Assembly (NCBI RefSeq): GCF_000026145.1
Contig: NC_009445.1
Location: 3,162,001 to 3,226,000, forward strand
Origin: Bradyrhizobium sp. ORS 278
Lineage (GTDB): Bacteria; Pseudomonadota; Alphaproteobacteria; Rhizobiales; Xanthobacteraceae
DNA: 64,000 nt
Direction of reading: 5' to 3'
This document shows positions 25,030-33,385 of this stretch, piece by piece (the first letter of the stretch is position 1; each line of letters begins with the position of its first letter). The translations under genes and the position numbers were made by a program. The notes under the pieces are model-generated. The model searched no databases and was not told where the DNA came from. It was given only the letters and a program-made list of their open reading frames with translations.

Positions 25030-26061
25030 ATGTCGGTCGACGCATCCAATTCCTCGCCCACCGGTCTCCTCGACAACGTCCGGGCCAAGGTCGCCGGCGC
25101 CATCAAGCAGGCGGCCGATACGGTCGGCACCAGTTTCGAATATCTGTTGTCGACGGCCAAGATGGAGTCGGACTTCAACCCGACCGCCGGCGCGTCGACA
25201 TCGTCGGCGCGCGGGCTTTATCAGTTCATCGACCAGACCTGGCTCGGCACGGTGAAGCAGGCCGGCCCCGATCTCGGCTACGGCCAATATGCCGACGCGA
25301 TCACCCGGACGTCGTCAGGCGACTACACGGTCAGCGATCCCGCCATGCGCCAGGCGATCATGAAGCTCCGCGACGACCCCAAGGCGTCGTCCGCCATGGC
25401 CGCGGCGCTGACGCAGTCGAACAGTTTTCAGCTCACCGGCATGATCGGCCGGCGGCCGACCGACGCTGAGCTTTACATGGCGCATTTCATGGGAGCCGGC
25501 GGTGCAGCCAAGCTGATCACCAGCGCGCAGGACACCCCGAATGCTTCGGCAGCAAGGATCTTTCCCGGCGCGGCCGCCGCCAATCGCTCCATCTTCTACG
25601 ATCGCGACGGTGAGGCCCGCAGCGTCTCGCAGGTCTATTCGGTGCTGAGCTCGCGCTACGCCGGCGCCGCCAATTCCTCGGCCACGCGCGGCGCGCTGGC
25701 GCTGTATGGCGGGTCGACCAATGTCGCGGCCAATGCCGCCGGGGGCGGCGCGCTGCCGACCACCGACACCGCGACCTTCCTGTCGATGTTCCCGGATGCC
25801 CGTGGATCGTCGCAGGCCGCGTCGGCGACCACGGCTGACGCCTCTGCCGGCCGGCCGGCCGATCCAATGTTCCGCTCGCTGTTCCAGGTCGACGGCCAGC
25901 CGGGCCAGACCATATCGCCGACCGTCCGCGAATTGTGGGGCCGGTCCTCGGTGGCGAGCGCCGCTGCCGGCGATGGCACCAGCAGCAATAACAATGGCGG
26001 CGGTAGCGGTCAGCGGCGGCTCGACCTTTTCAGCGATCCCAACGGGACATTCTCGGGCTGA
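25030..26061 (+). CDS. Lytic transglycosylase-domain protein
   Basis: 343 residues from ATG 25030; an in-frame ATG at 24958 would add 24 residues. The N-terminal half is a lysozyme-like fold with candidate catalytic Glu in STAKMESDFNPTAG, then ARGLYQFIDQTWLGTVKQ (~55-75) and AELYMAHFMGAGGA. The C-terminal half is Ala/Ser/Gly-rich with little predicted structure. No clear signal peptide is seen in this form. It probably cleaves peptidoglycan, perhaps to allow an envelope structure to pass, but neighbouring genes do not identify one. Confidence 0.82.
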   Translation: MSVDASNSSPTGLLDNVRAKVAGAIKQAADTVGTSFEYLLSTAKMESDFNPTAGASTSSARGLYQFIDQTWLGTVKQAGPDLGYGQYADAITRTSSGDYTVSDPAMRQAIMKLRDDPKASSAMAAALTQSNSFQLTGMIGRRPTDAELYMAHFMGAGGAAKLITSAQDTPNASAARIFPGAAAANRSIFYDRDGEARSVSQVYSVLSSRYAGAANSSATRGALALYGGSTNVAANAAGGGALPTTDTATFLSMFPDARGSSQAASATTADASAGRPADPMFRSLFQVDGQPGQTISPTVRELWGRSSVASAAAGDGTSSNNNGGGSGQRRLDLFSDPNGTFSG

Positions 26062-26340
26062 CGGCACGGCACCTGTCGCGCACCTCAAAGATTGATCCGA
26101 CGGTATTTTTCCGGTGATCCCGCCGCGCCTGACGCGGCAGGCTGGGTGCGCATGGGGTCCGTCGAACTACTGATAAATCTGTCATTTTCGGTATTTGAGT
26201 AATCAATTCGTTGGGGGCTTAATAAAACATCAAGAAAACCAGTCACTTATGGTGAACGCTTTGTTAAGCGTCGTGGTTTATTTTCGGTGCTGTTGAGGCC
26301 CTCGTGCCTTGTTTGCAAAGTTGCGTAAGCCGGAAAGACC
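26062..26340. other. Intergenic region upstream of the DUF2336 gene
   Basis: About 280 bases, unusually AT-rich between ~26165 and 26285 (TTGAGTAATCAATTCGTTGG, TTAATAAAACATCAAGAAAA, TTGTTAAGCGTCGTGGTTTA), which is a likely promoter for the DUF2336 gene. No repeat family member or ORF is evident. Confidence 0.4.
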
Positions 26341-27516
26341 ATGATCGTTCGGCAGTTTCTCAGTTGGGTCAGAACCGCACCCGCCGGTGAGCGGGCAGAG
26401 GCCACCAGGGCTCTCGCGCGGGCGTGGCTGGTGTCGGATCTCGGCGAGGAGGATCGCTTCGCCGCAGAGGGCGCGCTCCTCATGCTGCTGGATGATCCGT
26501 CGCCGCTGGTGCGGCAGGCCATGGCGGAGGTGTTCGCGCGCAGCGAGGATGCCCCGGCCGCCATCGTCCAGGCGCTCGCCACCGACCAGGCCTCCGTGGC
26601 CGCCATCATCCTCGAACATTCACCGCTGCTGCTCGATGCCGACCTCGTCGACATCGTCGCGCTCGGCAACTCGGAGACGCAGTGCGCGATCGCCCGGCGC
26701 ATCGGCGTGCCGGCGCCAGTGTGCGCCGCCATCGCCGAGGTCGGCAGCGCGGCGGCTGCGCTCGAGCTGATCGAGAACGCCTATGCCGAGCTCGCGCCGT
26801 TCTCCTGGGATCGCATCGTCGAGCGCCACGGCCATCTCGCCGCCATCCGCGAAGCCATGCTGGTGCTCGATGATCTGCCGGCCGCCACGCGCGCGGCGCT
26901 GGTCGACAAGCTCTCGCAGACGCTCGCCCAGTTCGTCGTCGCCCGCAACTGGCTCAGCGCCGAACGCGCCGGGCGCATCACCGACGAGGCGCGTGACCGC
27001 TCGACGATCACCATCGCGTCGCGGACGCGGGGCGAGGAGCTGCGCGGGCTGGTCCAGCACCTGCGTGCGACGTCGCAGCTCACGGCAGGCCTGATCTTGC
27101 GCGCGCTGCTTTCGGGCAATGTCGAGTTGTTCGAGATCGCGCTGTCGGAGCTTTCAGGTCTGCCACGGGGGCGAGTGTCCGCGCTGCTCAAGGACCGCGG
27201 CCGCGCCAGCCTGCAGGGCCTGCTGCGCAAGGCGGGCATCCCCGATACGACGTTCGACGCGTTCATCATCGCGCTGGAGGTCTGCCGCGAGAACGGTTTC
27301 GCCGACAGCCTGAGCGGCGCGGCGATCCTGCGCCGCAAGATGGTCGAGCGCGTGCTGACGCATTGCGCCACCGATCGCGACGCGGCCGAGCCGCTCCTGA
27401 TCCTGCTACGCAGGTTCGCCACCGAATCCGCTCGCGACGCAGCCCGCGAGTTCTGCGACGAGGTGATGGCCGAGGATTTCGTGGCGGGTCTGGAGTTCGG
27501 GCTGATCGCGGCGTGA
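26341..27516 (+). CDS. DUF2336-domain protein
   Basis: 391 residues, entirely helical and cytosolic, with HEAT-like two-helix units near the N-terminus (EEDRFAAEGALLMLLDDPSPLVRQAMAEVFARSEDAPAAIVQALATDQ). The C-terminal region (SGNVELFEIALSELSGLPRGRVSALLKDRGRASLQGLLRKAGIPDTTFDAFIIALE) is the DUF2336 signature. This family is common in alphaproteobacteria, often near signalling genes; its biochemical role is not known to me. ATG 26341 has GGAAAGACC upstream. It is convergent with an Hpt and response-regulator pair. Confidence 0.88.
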   Translation: MIVRQFLSWVRTAPAGERAEATRALARAWLVSDLGEEDRFAAEGALLMLLDDPSPLVRQAMAEVFARSEDAPAAIVQALATDQASVAAIILEHSPLLLDADLVDIVALGNSETQCAIARRIGVPAPVCAAIAEVGSAAAALELIENAYAELAPFSWDRIVERHGHLAAIREAMLVLDDLPAATRAALVDKLSQTLAQFVVARNWLSAERAGRITDEARDRSTITIASRTRGEELRGLVQHLRATSQLTAGLILRALLSGNVELFEIALSELSGLPRGRVSALLKDRGRASLQGLLRKAGIPDTTFDAFIIALEVCRENGFADSLSGAAILRRKMVERVLTHCATDRDAAEPLLILLRRFATESARDAAREFCDEVMAEDFVAGLEFGLIAA

Positions 27517-27522
27517 GGTTGC

Positions 27523-27606
27523 GTAGCCCGGATGAGCGAAGCGATATCCGGGTTCTCCGAGGCAGCTCGCGTGACCCCGGATGTCGCTGCGCTCATCCGG
27601 GCTACG
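27523..27606. repeat. Repeat family A, copy 4
   Basis: GTAGCCCGGATGAGCGAAGC ... GTCGCTGCGCTCATCCGGGC followed by TACG, a clean inverted pair between convergent genes. Confidence 0.85.
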
Positions 27607-27623
27607 AACGAAAAGACACTGCC

Positions 27624-27763
27624 GTAGGGTGGGCAAAGGCGGACGCCGGTCTCTCCGCGTGCGCGCTCGTCGATGCGCCGTGCCCACCGTCGTGGCGCGA
27701 GCGTGTTGATGGACGGTGGGCACGCGACCGCCGCTTTCGCGGCGGCTGCTTTGCCCACCCTAC
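27624..27763. repeat. Repeat family C, copy 2
   Basis: GTAGGGTGGGCAAAGGCG ... CGCCGTGCCCACCGT ... GACGGTGGGCACGC ... GGCTGCTTTGCCCACCCTAC. Lies 18 bases after repeat A copy 4; such A+C stacking also occurs at 54713-54956. Confidence 0.85.
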
Positions 27764-27773
27764 AGCATCATGA

Positions 27774-28358
27774 CTACGGTTGATCGCTGGGAACAAGGCT
27801 CGGGGCAAGGATCGCTTCGAGATGCTCGGGGCGATTGCGGTTCACCTGGATCAGATAGTCGTCCGCGACGCGGCGCAGGCGACGGCTCAGCTCGGCGGCG
27901 ACGGTCGGGCTGTGATACTTGGTGTGGTCGTGCACGATCGCCTGGATGGCATTGACGTGGTGCTCGAACAGCTCGGTCGGGACCTTGTCCAGGTCCGGCG
28001 CGTGCTCGATGATCCGGCACAGGCTGTCGGCGACCTCGGCCGCCGCCGGATAGCCGAACGTCGCGGCGTCACCCTTGATGTCATGAGCGGCTCGGAACAT
28101 CTCCTCGCAGGCGTCGTCGTCAAAGCGGGTCTTGAGCACGTTGGCATAGCCCTTCGACAGCCGCTCGGCCTCGGTGTCCATCCACGACTTGAACTCGCCC
28201 GACAACCCCGCCAGCGCCGCCTCGGCGCGCGCGACCGGATCGTCGAGATCCTTCTCGTCGGCGCGGCGCAGCACCTTCTTCAGCGGATTGGGCTGGGTGA
28301 TCACGTGGTGCGAGGCGTAGCTCTTGATCTGGATCGCAGGAGCCTTGTCTTTCGCCAT
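27774..28358 (-). CDS. Hpt (histidine phosphotransfer) domain protein
   Basis: 194 residues. The Hpt helix bundle lies at ~55-150 with the phosphoacceptor His in RAAHDIKGDAATFGYP. There is no kinase or receiver domain, so it would relay phosphate between a separate kinase and a receiver. The first ~50 residues are basic and variable (KKVLRRADEKDLDDPVARAEAALAGL). It lies 119 bases downstream of a CheY-like gene on the same strand, suggesting a phosphorelay pair. No histidine kinase is encoded nearby. Confidence 0.9.
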   Translation of the reverse strand: MAKDKAPAIQIKSYASHHVITQPNPLKKVLRRADEKDLDDPVARAEAALAGLSGEFKSWMDTEAERLSKGYANVLKTRFDDDACEEMFRAAHDIKGDAATFGYPAAAEVADSLCRIIEHAPDLDKVPTELFEHHVNAIQAIVHDHTKYHSPTVAAELSRRLRRVADDYLIQVNRNRPEHLEAILAPSLVPSDQP

Positions 28359-28477
28359 CTCGATGTCCTCAAGGTGATGCCGACCAACGCGATCTGACCG
28401 ACGATTGATAGCCGACGAACCGGCTGGGCTGTGCAGCGATTCCCGGACGGCGTTAACAGAGACTCACTGCCGCGCCC

Positions 28478-29023
28478 TCAAACTGCCGAGCGCGCTTTAT
28501 CCAGAAGTGACGGCTGCTGGAAGATCTCGGCTTCGCCGCCGACCCGGCGCTCGGGCCCGATATAGGCGGTGTTGGTGTTGCGGCGCCGGTCCGGACCGAA
28601 ATAGGTCTTGGTCTTGATGAAGGGCCGGGGATTGGCGACGACGTTGAGAATGCGCTGGTAGAGGCCTTTCGCCGAGATCGGCTTGGCGAGAAACTCGGTC
28701 ACGCCGGCATCGCGCGCCACGGTCACGCGGCGCTTCTCGGAATGGCCCGTCAGCATGATGATCGGCGCATAGGGATTACCCTTGGCTTCCGGCTGGCGGA
28801 TCATCTGCGCGAGCTCGAGCCCGTCGAAGATCGGCATCGCCCAGTCGGTGATGACGATGTCGGGCGAAAAATGGGTGTACATTTCGAGCGCGGTTGCGCC
28901 GTCCTCGGCCTCGTTGACCTCGCGCGCGCCGAACGAATGCAGCAGCGTCCGCAGGATGCGGCGCATATGCGGGTTGTCGTCGCAGACGAGAAAGCGCAGC
29001 TTGTTGAAGTCGATGCGATACAT
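28478..29023 (-). CDS. CheY-like response regulator with C-terminal tail
   Basis: 181 residues from ATG 29023 (MYRIDFNKLRFLVCDDN); a GTG at 29047 would add eight residues. The receiver domain spans ~8-130: acidic pair in VCDDNPHMRRIL, phosphoacceptor Asp in IVITDWAMPIFDGLEL, Thr in IIMLTGHSEK and Lys in FLAKPISAKGLY. The remaining ~50 residues contain RPFIKTKTYFGPDRRRN and YIGPERRVGG, conserved-looking basic motifs but no DNA-binding or enzyme domain. Output is probably by protein-protein contact, possibly with the Hpt protein next to it. Confidence 0.92.
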   Translation of the reverse strand: MYRIDFNKLRFLVCDDNPHMRRILRTLLHSFGAREVNEAEDGATALEMYTHFSPDIVITDWAMPIFDGLELAQMIRQPEAKGNPYAPIIMLTGHSEKRRVTVARDAGVTEFLAKPISAKGLYQRILNVVANPRPFIKTKTYFGPDRRRNTNTAYIGPERRVGGEAEIFQQPSLLDKARSAV

Positions 29024-29174
29024 TTTGGGCGGCCCGAAGGGGATCACCGATGAAGGTGGTCAACGCGCATTAACCATACGGAGCGCCGGGTTAACAAAGC
29101 GTTGCGGCCAGGGCAGTTCGCAGCCTGATGGGGGAGACTTGCTTTTCTTTCCGGTTCTGTACGGCTCTCTCTCC

Positions 29175-29249
29175 GTCATTGCGAGCGAAGCGAAGCAATC
29201 CAGAGTCGCGGGCGGGATCCTGGATTGCTTCGCTGCGCTCGCAATGACG
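29175..29249. repeat. Repeat family B, copy 2
   Basis: GTCATTGCGAGCGAAGCG AAGCAATCCAGAGTC then TGGATTGCTTCGCTGCGCTC GCAATGACG, an almost perfect 75-bp palindrome between the response regulator and nadK. Confidence 0.9.
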
Positions 29250-29284
29250 AGTGGAGGGAGTGGGTCGCCGCGGCCGATGCCGCG

Positions 29285-30064
29285 CTAGTAACCGAACTGC
29301 TCGCTCAGGATCCGCTCTTCGAGACTATGGCCGGCGTCGAACAGCATGCGCATTGAAATGGTCTTGTCGGACAGCACCTCGACGCGCTGGACGTTGCGCA
29401 CCTCGTCGTGATCGGCAACGGCAGCCACCGGCCGCTTGTCGCCCTCGAGCACCTCGATGATGACATAGGCCGTGTTCGGGAGCAGGGCGCCGCGCCAGCG
29501 CCGGGGCCGGAACGCGCTGATCGGCGTCAGCGCCAAGAGCGCGGCGTTGATCGGCAGGATCGGGCCCTGTACCGAGAGATTATACGCGGTCGATCCCGCC
29601 GGCGTCGCCACCAGCACGCCGTCGGCGATCAGCTCGGGCATGCGCTCGCGCTCATCGATCAGGATGCGCAGCCGCGCCGTCTGCGCGGTCTGCCGGAACA
29701 GATAGACCTCGTTGATCGCATGATGGATGTGGACGACGCCGCTGGCATCGGTCGCGCGCATCAACAGCGGATGGATCACCGATTCCTGCGCCGCCTCGAG
29801 CCGGCCACGCAGGTCGATGGTCGAGAACTCGTTCATCAGGAAGCCGACCGTGCCGCGATGCATGCCGTAGATCGGCTTGCCCGACCGCATGTGGTCGTGC
29901 AGCGTCTGCAGCATGAGGCCGTCGCCGCCGAGCGCCACGACGACGTCGGCGAGATCCGGATCGGAATTGCCGTAGAGCGAGGAGAGCTGCGTCAACGCGG
30001 CCTGCGCCTCCGCACTCGGACTCGCGACGAAGGCGATCCGCTCATATCGCTTGTGCGTGGTCAT
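29285..30064 (-). CDS. nadK: NAD kinase
   Basis: 259 residues from ATG 30064 ([21 protein letters not shown]); the longer frame upstream runs through repeat A and is not credible. Uses ATP to phosphorylate NAD to NADP. Signatures: [15 protein letters not shown] with the catalytic [18 protein letters not shown], the [13 protein letters not shown] motif, and [22 protein letters not shown]. Length and order match rhizobial NAD kinases. Cytosolic. Repeats B and A flank it on both sides. Confidence 0.97.
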   Translation of the reverse strand: MTTHKRYERIAFVASPSAEAQAALTQLSSLYGNSDPDLADVVVALGGDGLMLQTLHDHMRSGKPIYGMHRGTVGFLMNEFSTIDLRGRLEAAQESVIHPLLMRATDASGVVHIHHAINEVYLFRQTAQTARLRILIDERERMPELIADGVLVATPAGSTAYNLSVQGPILPINAALLALTPISAFRPRRWRGALLPNTAYVIIEVLEGDKRPVAAVADHDEVRNVQRVEVLSDKTISMRMLFDAGHSLEERILSEQFGY

Positions 30065-30234
30065 CACTCGCAGGGCTCGCTGGTCGACCGGGTTGAAGGC
30101 GCCGTGTCGTCTAGCCGACCTTGGCCATGCTTGTCCATCGCCGCCGGGTATGCCTGGGCATTGCGGCCCGGATGAGGGCCGATATGGCCGGAACTGGGCC
30201 GAGCGTGCAGGTTTCACGTCGGATGGTGTCGCTC

Positions 30235-30319
30235 GTAGCCCGGATGAGCGCAGCGACATCCGGGTTCTCAAGAACGCCCGAGATGACCCCGCATGTCGCT
30301 ATCGCTCATGCGGGCTACG
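30235..30319. repeat. Repeat family A, copy 5
   Basis: GTAGCCCGGATGAGCGCAGC ... CCGCATGTCGCTATCGCTCATGCGGGCTACG. One arm carries an inserted AT pair (GCTATCGCTC). Confidence 0.8.
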
Positions 30320-30336
30320 GGAGCGTCATCGTGGCG

Positions 30337-32490
30337 TCATTTTTCCTGAAGGCTGCGGACGGGATCCCAGGCGGCTGGGCCGCCCTGCACGGCGGCGGTG
30401 ACGCGCGCGCCGAACAAGGCGCTCGGTACATCGTTCGCAGCCACTGACGCAAAGCAGGCCGCAGCCAGCGACAACTCGCCGGCACGCCAATGTGCCAGGC
30501 CGGCCGCGTAGGCGGCGAGCAAGGCGTCATCGTCGGCCTTGGTCTCGGCGGCTTCGCCGTAGAGCTCGTAGATCTTCAGCGATTGCTCGCGGCCCTTGAC
30601 GCGGATGGTGTCGAGCTCGCGCCAGGCAAAGTCGGAGCCCGCCAGCGCCACCGTGCTTTCGGACGCAATGATCGTGGTGCCGTAGAACTTGTTTGCGCCT
30701 TCGAGCCGCGAGGCCACATTCACCGCATCGCTCATCACCGAGTAGTTGAAACGACGCTGCGAGCCGAAATTGCCGACCAGCGCCGGGCCGCTGTTGATGC
30801 CGATACGCTGCGCCACCTTGATGCCCTGGAATGCGGTGGACGTGCGGTTGAGTTCGGCGAGCTTCGCCTTGCAGTCGAGCGCCGCGTGCGCCGCGCTCTT
30901 GGCGTGGTGGGGATCGTCGAGCGGGGCGCCGAACACCGCGACGACGGAGTCGCCGATATATTTGTCGACATAGCCGTCGTGGCTTTCGATGACATCGGTC
31001 ATCGCGGACAGGTATTCGTTCGTCAGCGCCATCAGCTGCTCCGGCGTCATCTGCTCGGCGATGCGCGAGAAGCCTTCGATGTCCGAAAAGAAGACGGTGA
31101 CCTCGCGGGTCTCGCCGCCGAGCTGCGGCAGCCGCCGCGACGCCAGCATGCGGTCGATCTCGCGCGGCGCGAGATAGAAGGCAAAGCTCTTCTGCAGCAG
31201 CCGACGGTCCTTGTCGGTCACCATGAAGCGATAGCCGGTGGTCGCGGCCAGCGCGAGCACGCCGGCGGCCAGCGGCTCTGTCAGCGGCAGCGCCTCGGCC
31301 CGGTTGAAGACCGCGGTGGCGATCGCAACGTAGAGCAGGGCGAGCGCCGCCAGGATCGTGGCGGCCGAGGCGGGCCGCAGCAGCCGGGCCAGCAGCGCTG
31401 CGAGCAGAGCGAGCACGAACGCGATGACGAAGGCGGCTGGCCGGCTCATCTCACGCGCGGCGTCCTGCCGCAGCAGATTGTTGACGGCGGTCGCATGGAT
31501 GTAGACGCCGGCGATGGTGCTGCGGGCGAAGCTCTCCGTCACCTTGCGCGCTTCAAGCGCGCACCGCGGCCGCCGCGCGCCCTCGGCGCGGGTGGCGAAG
31601 CGCTTGGAGGTGAGCCGCCGGTCCTCGATGCCGACCGTTCCGACCAGCACGACCTTGCCGGCAAACTCGCGGCGGAAATAATCCTTGTCGCCCTTGACCG
31701 CGCAGGCGCGCAGGTCGGCGAAGGAGTAGGTCGGGATGTCCTGGGCGCCGCCGGCAAAGTTCAGGGTCATGGTGCCGGGCACGCTGCTCGGCACTTTGTA
31801 GTCGCCGAGCGCGACGCCATCGGCTGAGATGATCGGCGCGCTGCCGACAGCGCGCGACGCGAGCTCGAGCGCCATGCTCGGCACCACCTTGCCGTCGGCG
31901 CTCAGGGTCAGCGGATGACGACGGACGACATCGTCGCTGTCGGTGTAGGTGTTGAGCGGCCGCAGGTTCTGCTGCTGGCGCACCGCGATGCGCTGACCGG
32001 GCGCGGGCAGGATCGGCGGCTCGCCGAAGATCTCGCCGAGGACGACCCTGCCGCCGGCCGCACCGGCCGCGAGCGCGCGCAGGAAATCGCGGTCGAAGCC
32101 GCGCGTCCTGTCGCCGAGCGTCGCTTCGCCCAGCGGAATTTCCGATTGCTCGATCGAGGTCTGGAAAATCATGTCGAAGCCGACCACCCTGGCGCCGCCG
32201 TCGAGCACCGACGTCAGCACCCGGCCGATCTCGCCGGTCCAGGTCAGCAGCGGCGCGCCCTTGAACGGCGGCGCCTGATAGCTTTCCTCGTCGATCGCGA
32301 TCACCACCGCCGGACTGGTCGCCGCGTCATGCGGGTTGCCGAAGGCCTCGAAGCGCAGCCAGGTCAGCGCATCCAGCGACAGGCCGCGGCCGCGCTCGAA
32401 GGCGGGCGAGACGAGCAGTCCCGCGCAGGCCAGCGCGATGGCCATGACGGCCAGCGCGTCGCGCGTCCGGCGTCCGATCGCCACCGACAC
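30337..32490 (-). CDS. CHASE2-domain class III adenylate cyclase
   Basis: 717 residues. TM1 (~13-33) is followed by a large periplasmic CHASE2 domain (~35-335; VVIAIDEESYQAPPFKGAPL, VVGFDMIFQT, VVLVGTVG), then three membrane helices (~345-430), and a cytoplasmic class III cyclase domain starting EVTVFFSDIEGFSRIAEQM (~465). Metal Asp residues (FSDIEGF, YIGDSVVAVFG) and the adenine-selecting Lys (VDKYIGDS) and Asp (VMSDAVNVASRLE) are present, so it should make cAMP. It responds to a periplasmic signal. The preceding periplasmic-protein gene ends 12 bases upstream, forming an operon. Confidence 0.95.
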   Translation of the reverse strand: MSVAIGRRTRDALAVMAIALACAGLLVSPAFERGRGLSLDALTWLRFEAFGNPHDAATSPAVVIAIDEESYQAPPFKGAPLLTWTGEIGRVLTSVLDGGARVVGFDMIFQTSIEQSEIPLGEATLGDRTRGFDRDFLRALAAGAAGGRVVLGEIFGEPPILPAPGQRIAVRQQQNLRPLNTYTDSDDVVRRHPLTLSADGKVVPSMALELASRAVGSAPIISADGVALGDYKVPSSVPGTMTLNFAGGAQDIPTYSFADLRACAVKGDKDYFRREFAGKVVLVGTVGIEDRRLTSKRFATRAEGARRPRCALEARKVTESFARSTIAGVYIHATAVNNLLRQDAAREMSRPAAFVIAFVLALLAALLARLLRPASAATILAALALLYVAIATAVFNRAEALPLTEPLAAGVLALAATTGYRFMVTDKDRRLLQKSFAFYLAPREIDRMLASRRLPQLGGETREVTVFFSDIEGFSRIAEQMTPEQLMALTNEYLSAMTDVIESHDGYVDKYIGDSVVAVFGAPLDDPHHAKSAAHAALDCKAKLAELNRTSTAFQGIKVAQRIGINSGPALVGNFGSQRRFNYSVMSDAVNVASRLEGANKFYGTTIIASESTVALAGSDFAWRELDTIRVKGREQSLKIYELYGEAAETKADDDALLAAYAAGLAHWRAGELSLAAACFASVAANDVPSALFGARVTAAVQGGPAAWDPVRSLQEK

Positions 32491-32502
32491 CCGCTTTCAG
32501 TC

Positions 32503-33165
32503 TCAGTTGAGCCGGATCAAGCGCCCGATGGCCGGCCCGGGGCCCGCCTTGGCCTGCGCGTCGACCTTGAACACCAGGCGGGAGGTGCCGAAGCTCGCGA
32601 CATAGATGCCGCCGGGCGTCAGCGGATGGCTGGTGCCAGCAAAGTCGTAGAAGCGGCCCTTGTATTGCCGTCCGGTCAGCTCGATCTCCTGCCGCTCGCC
32701 GGGCTGGTCGAGCCTTTCCACGATCAGCTTGCCGCGTCCCTTGGCTTCGACGATCGGCGAGGCGCCGTAGATGACGGCTTCGGCCACCGGCGCGCTGTCC
32801 GGCCCGAGTCCGCGCACGATCGTCGCCGCCACCTCGCTGGTCTCGCGGGAGGTCGCCTGCGCGTGACTGGCGTCGCAATTGACAATGTCACTTTTCAGTG
32901 TGGCGCCGTTGGCCGTGCTCTCGGCCGGGCCGACCGTGACGCTGCCGGCGCCGCTGACCGTCTCGCGGCGACAGGATTTGAGATAGCTCATGACGACCGC
33001 GCCATCGGGGCCGAGCTTGATGATCTGGCCCGGCGCGACATAGTCCATCAACTCGGCGCCGGCGACCTCCCCCTGGACGTCCTCGACCAGAGCCGCCGGC
33101 GGCCCGGCCCAAGCGGGAGCCGCGAGCCCGGTCAGGGCTGCGACGATGAACGTCGGCAACTTCAT
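32503..33165 (-). CDS. Periplasmic FecR-like protein upstream of the CHASE2 cyclase
   Basis: 220 residues from ATG 33165, with GGAG six bases upstream. The signal peptide ends AAPAWA-GP. The segment ALVEDVQGEVAGAELMDYVAPGQIIKLGPDGAVVMSYLKSCRRETVSG resembles the FecR domain, a small beta-fold often found beside CHASE2 proteins. The C-terminal half adds a further beta-rich region (ELTGRQYKGRFYDFAG, GGIYVASFGTSRLVFKVD). It probably works with the cyclase as part of a periplasmic sensing complex, which is inference from position and family associations. Confidence 0.75.
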   Translation of the reverse strand: MKLPTFIVAALTGLAAPAWAGPPAALVEDVQGEVAGAELMDYVAPGQIIKLGPDGAVVMSYLKSCRRETVSGAGSVTVGPAESTANGATLKSDIVNCDASHAQATSRETSEVAATIVRGLGPDSAPVAEAVIYGASPIVEAKGRGKLIVERLDQPGERQEIELTGRQYKGRFYDFAGTSHPLTPGGIYVASFGTSRLVFKVDAQAKAGPGPAIGRLIRLN

Positions 33166-33385
33166 GCTGAACTCCGTGATCGCAACCGGCGGCGCGCCGC
33201 TTGTCCCCGTGAGTGTGACGTCGGACGCCAGCGAGAGGTTCGAGCGCATAGCACACTCGCCGGGAACAGGCACTTGCCCCGGTGTGATGAAGATCACGGA
33301 AGAGTTGGTTGAGGTTGGTCCCAAGCCGCGCTTCATGCGTTGCAGAAGGTGGCAAGATGCCGCCCGGTGGCCAGGGAGTGAATTG

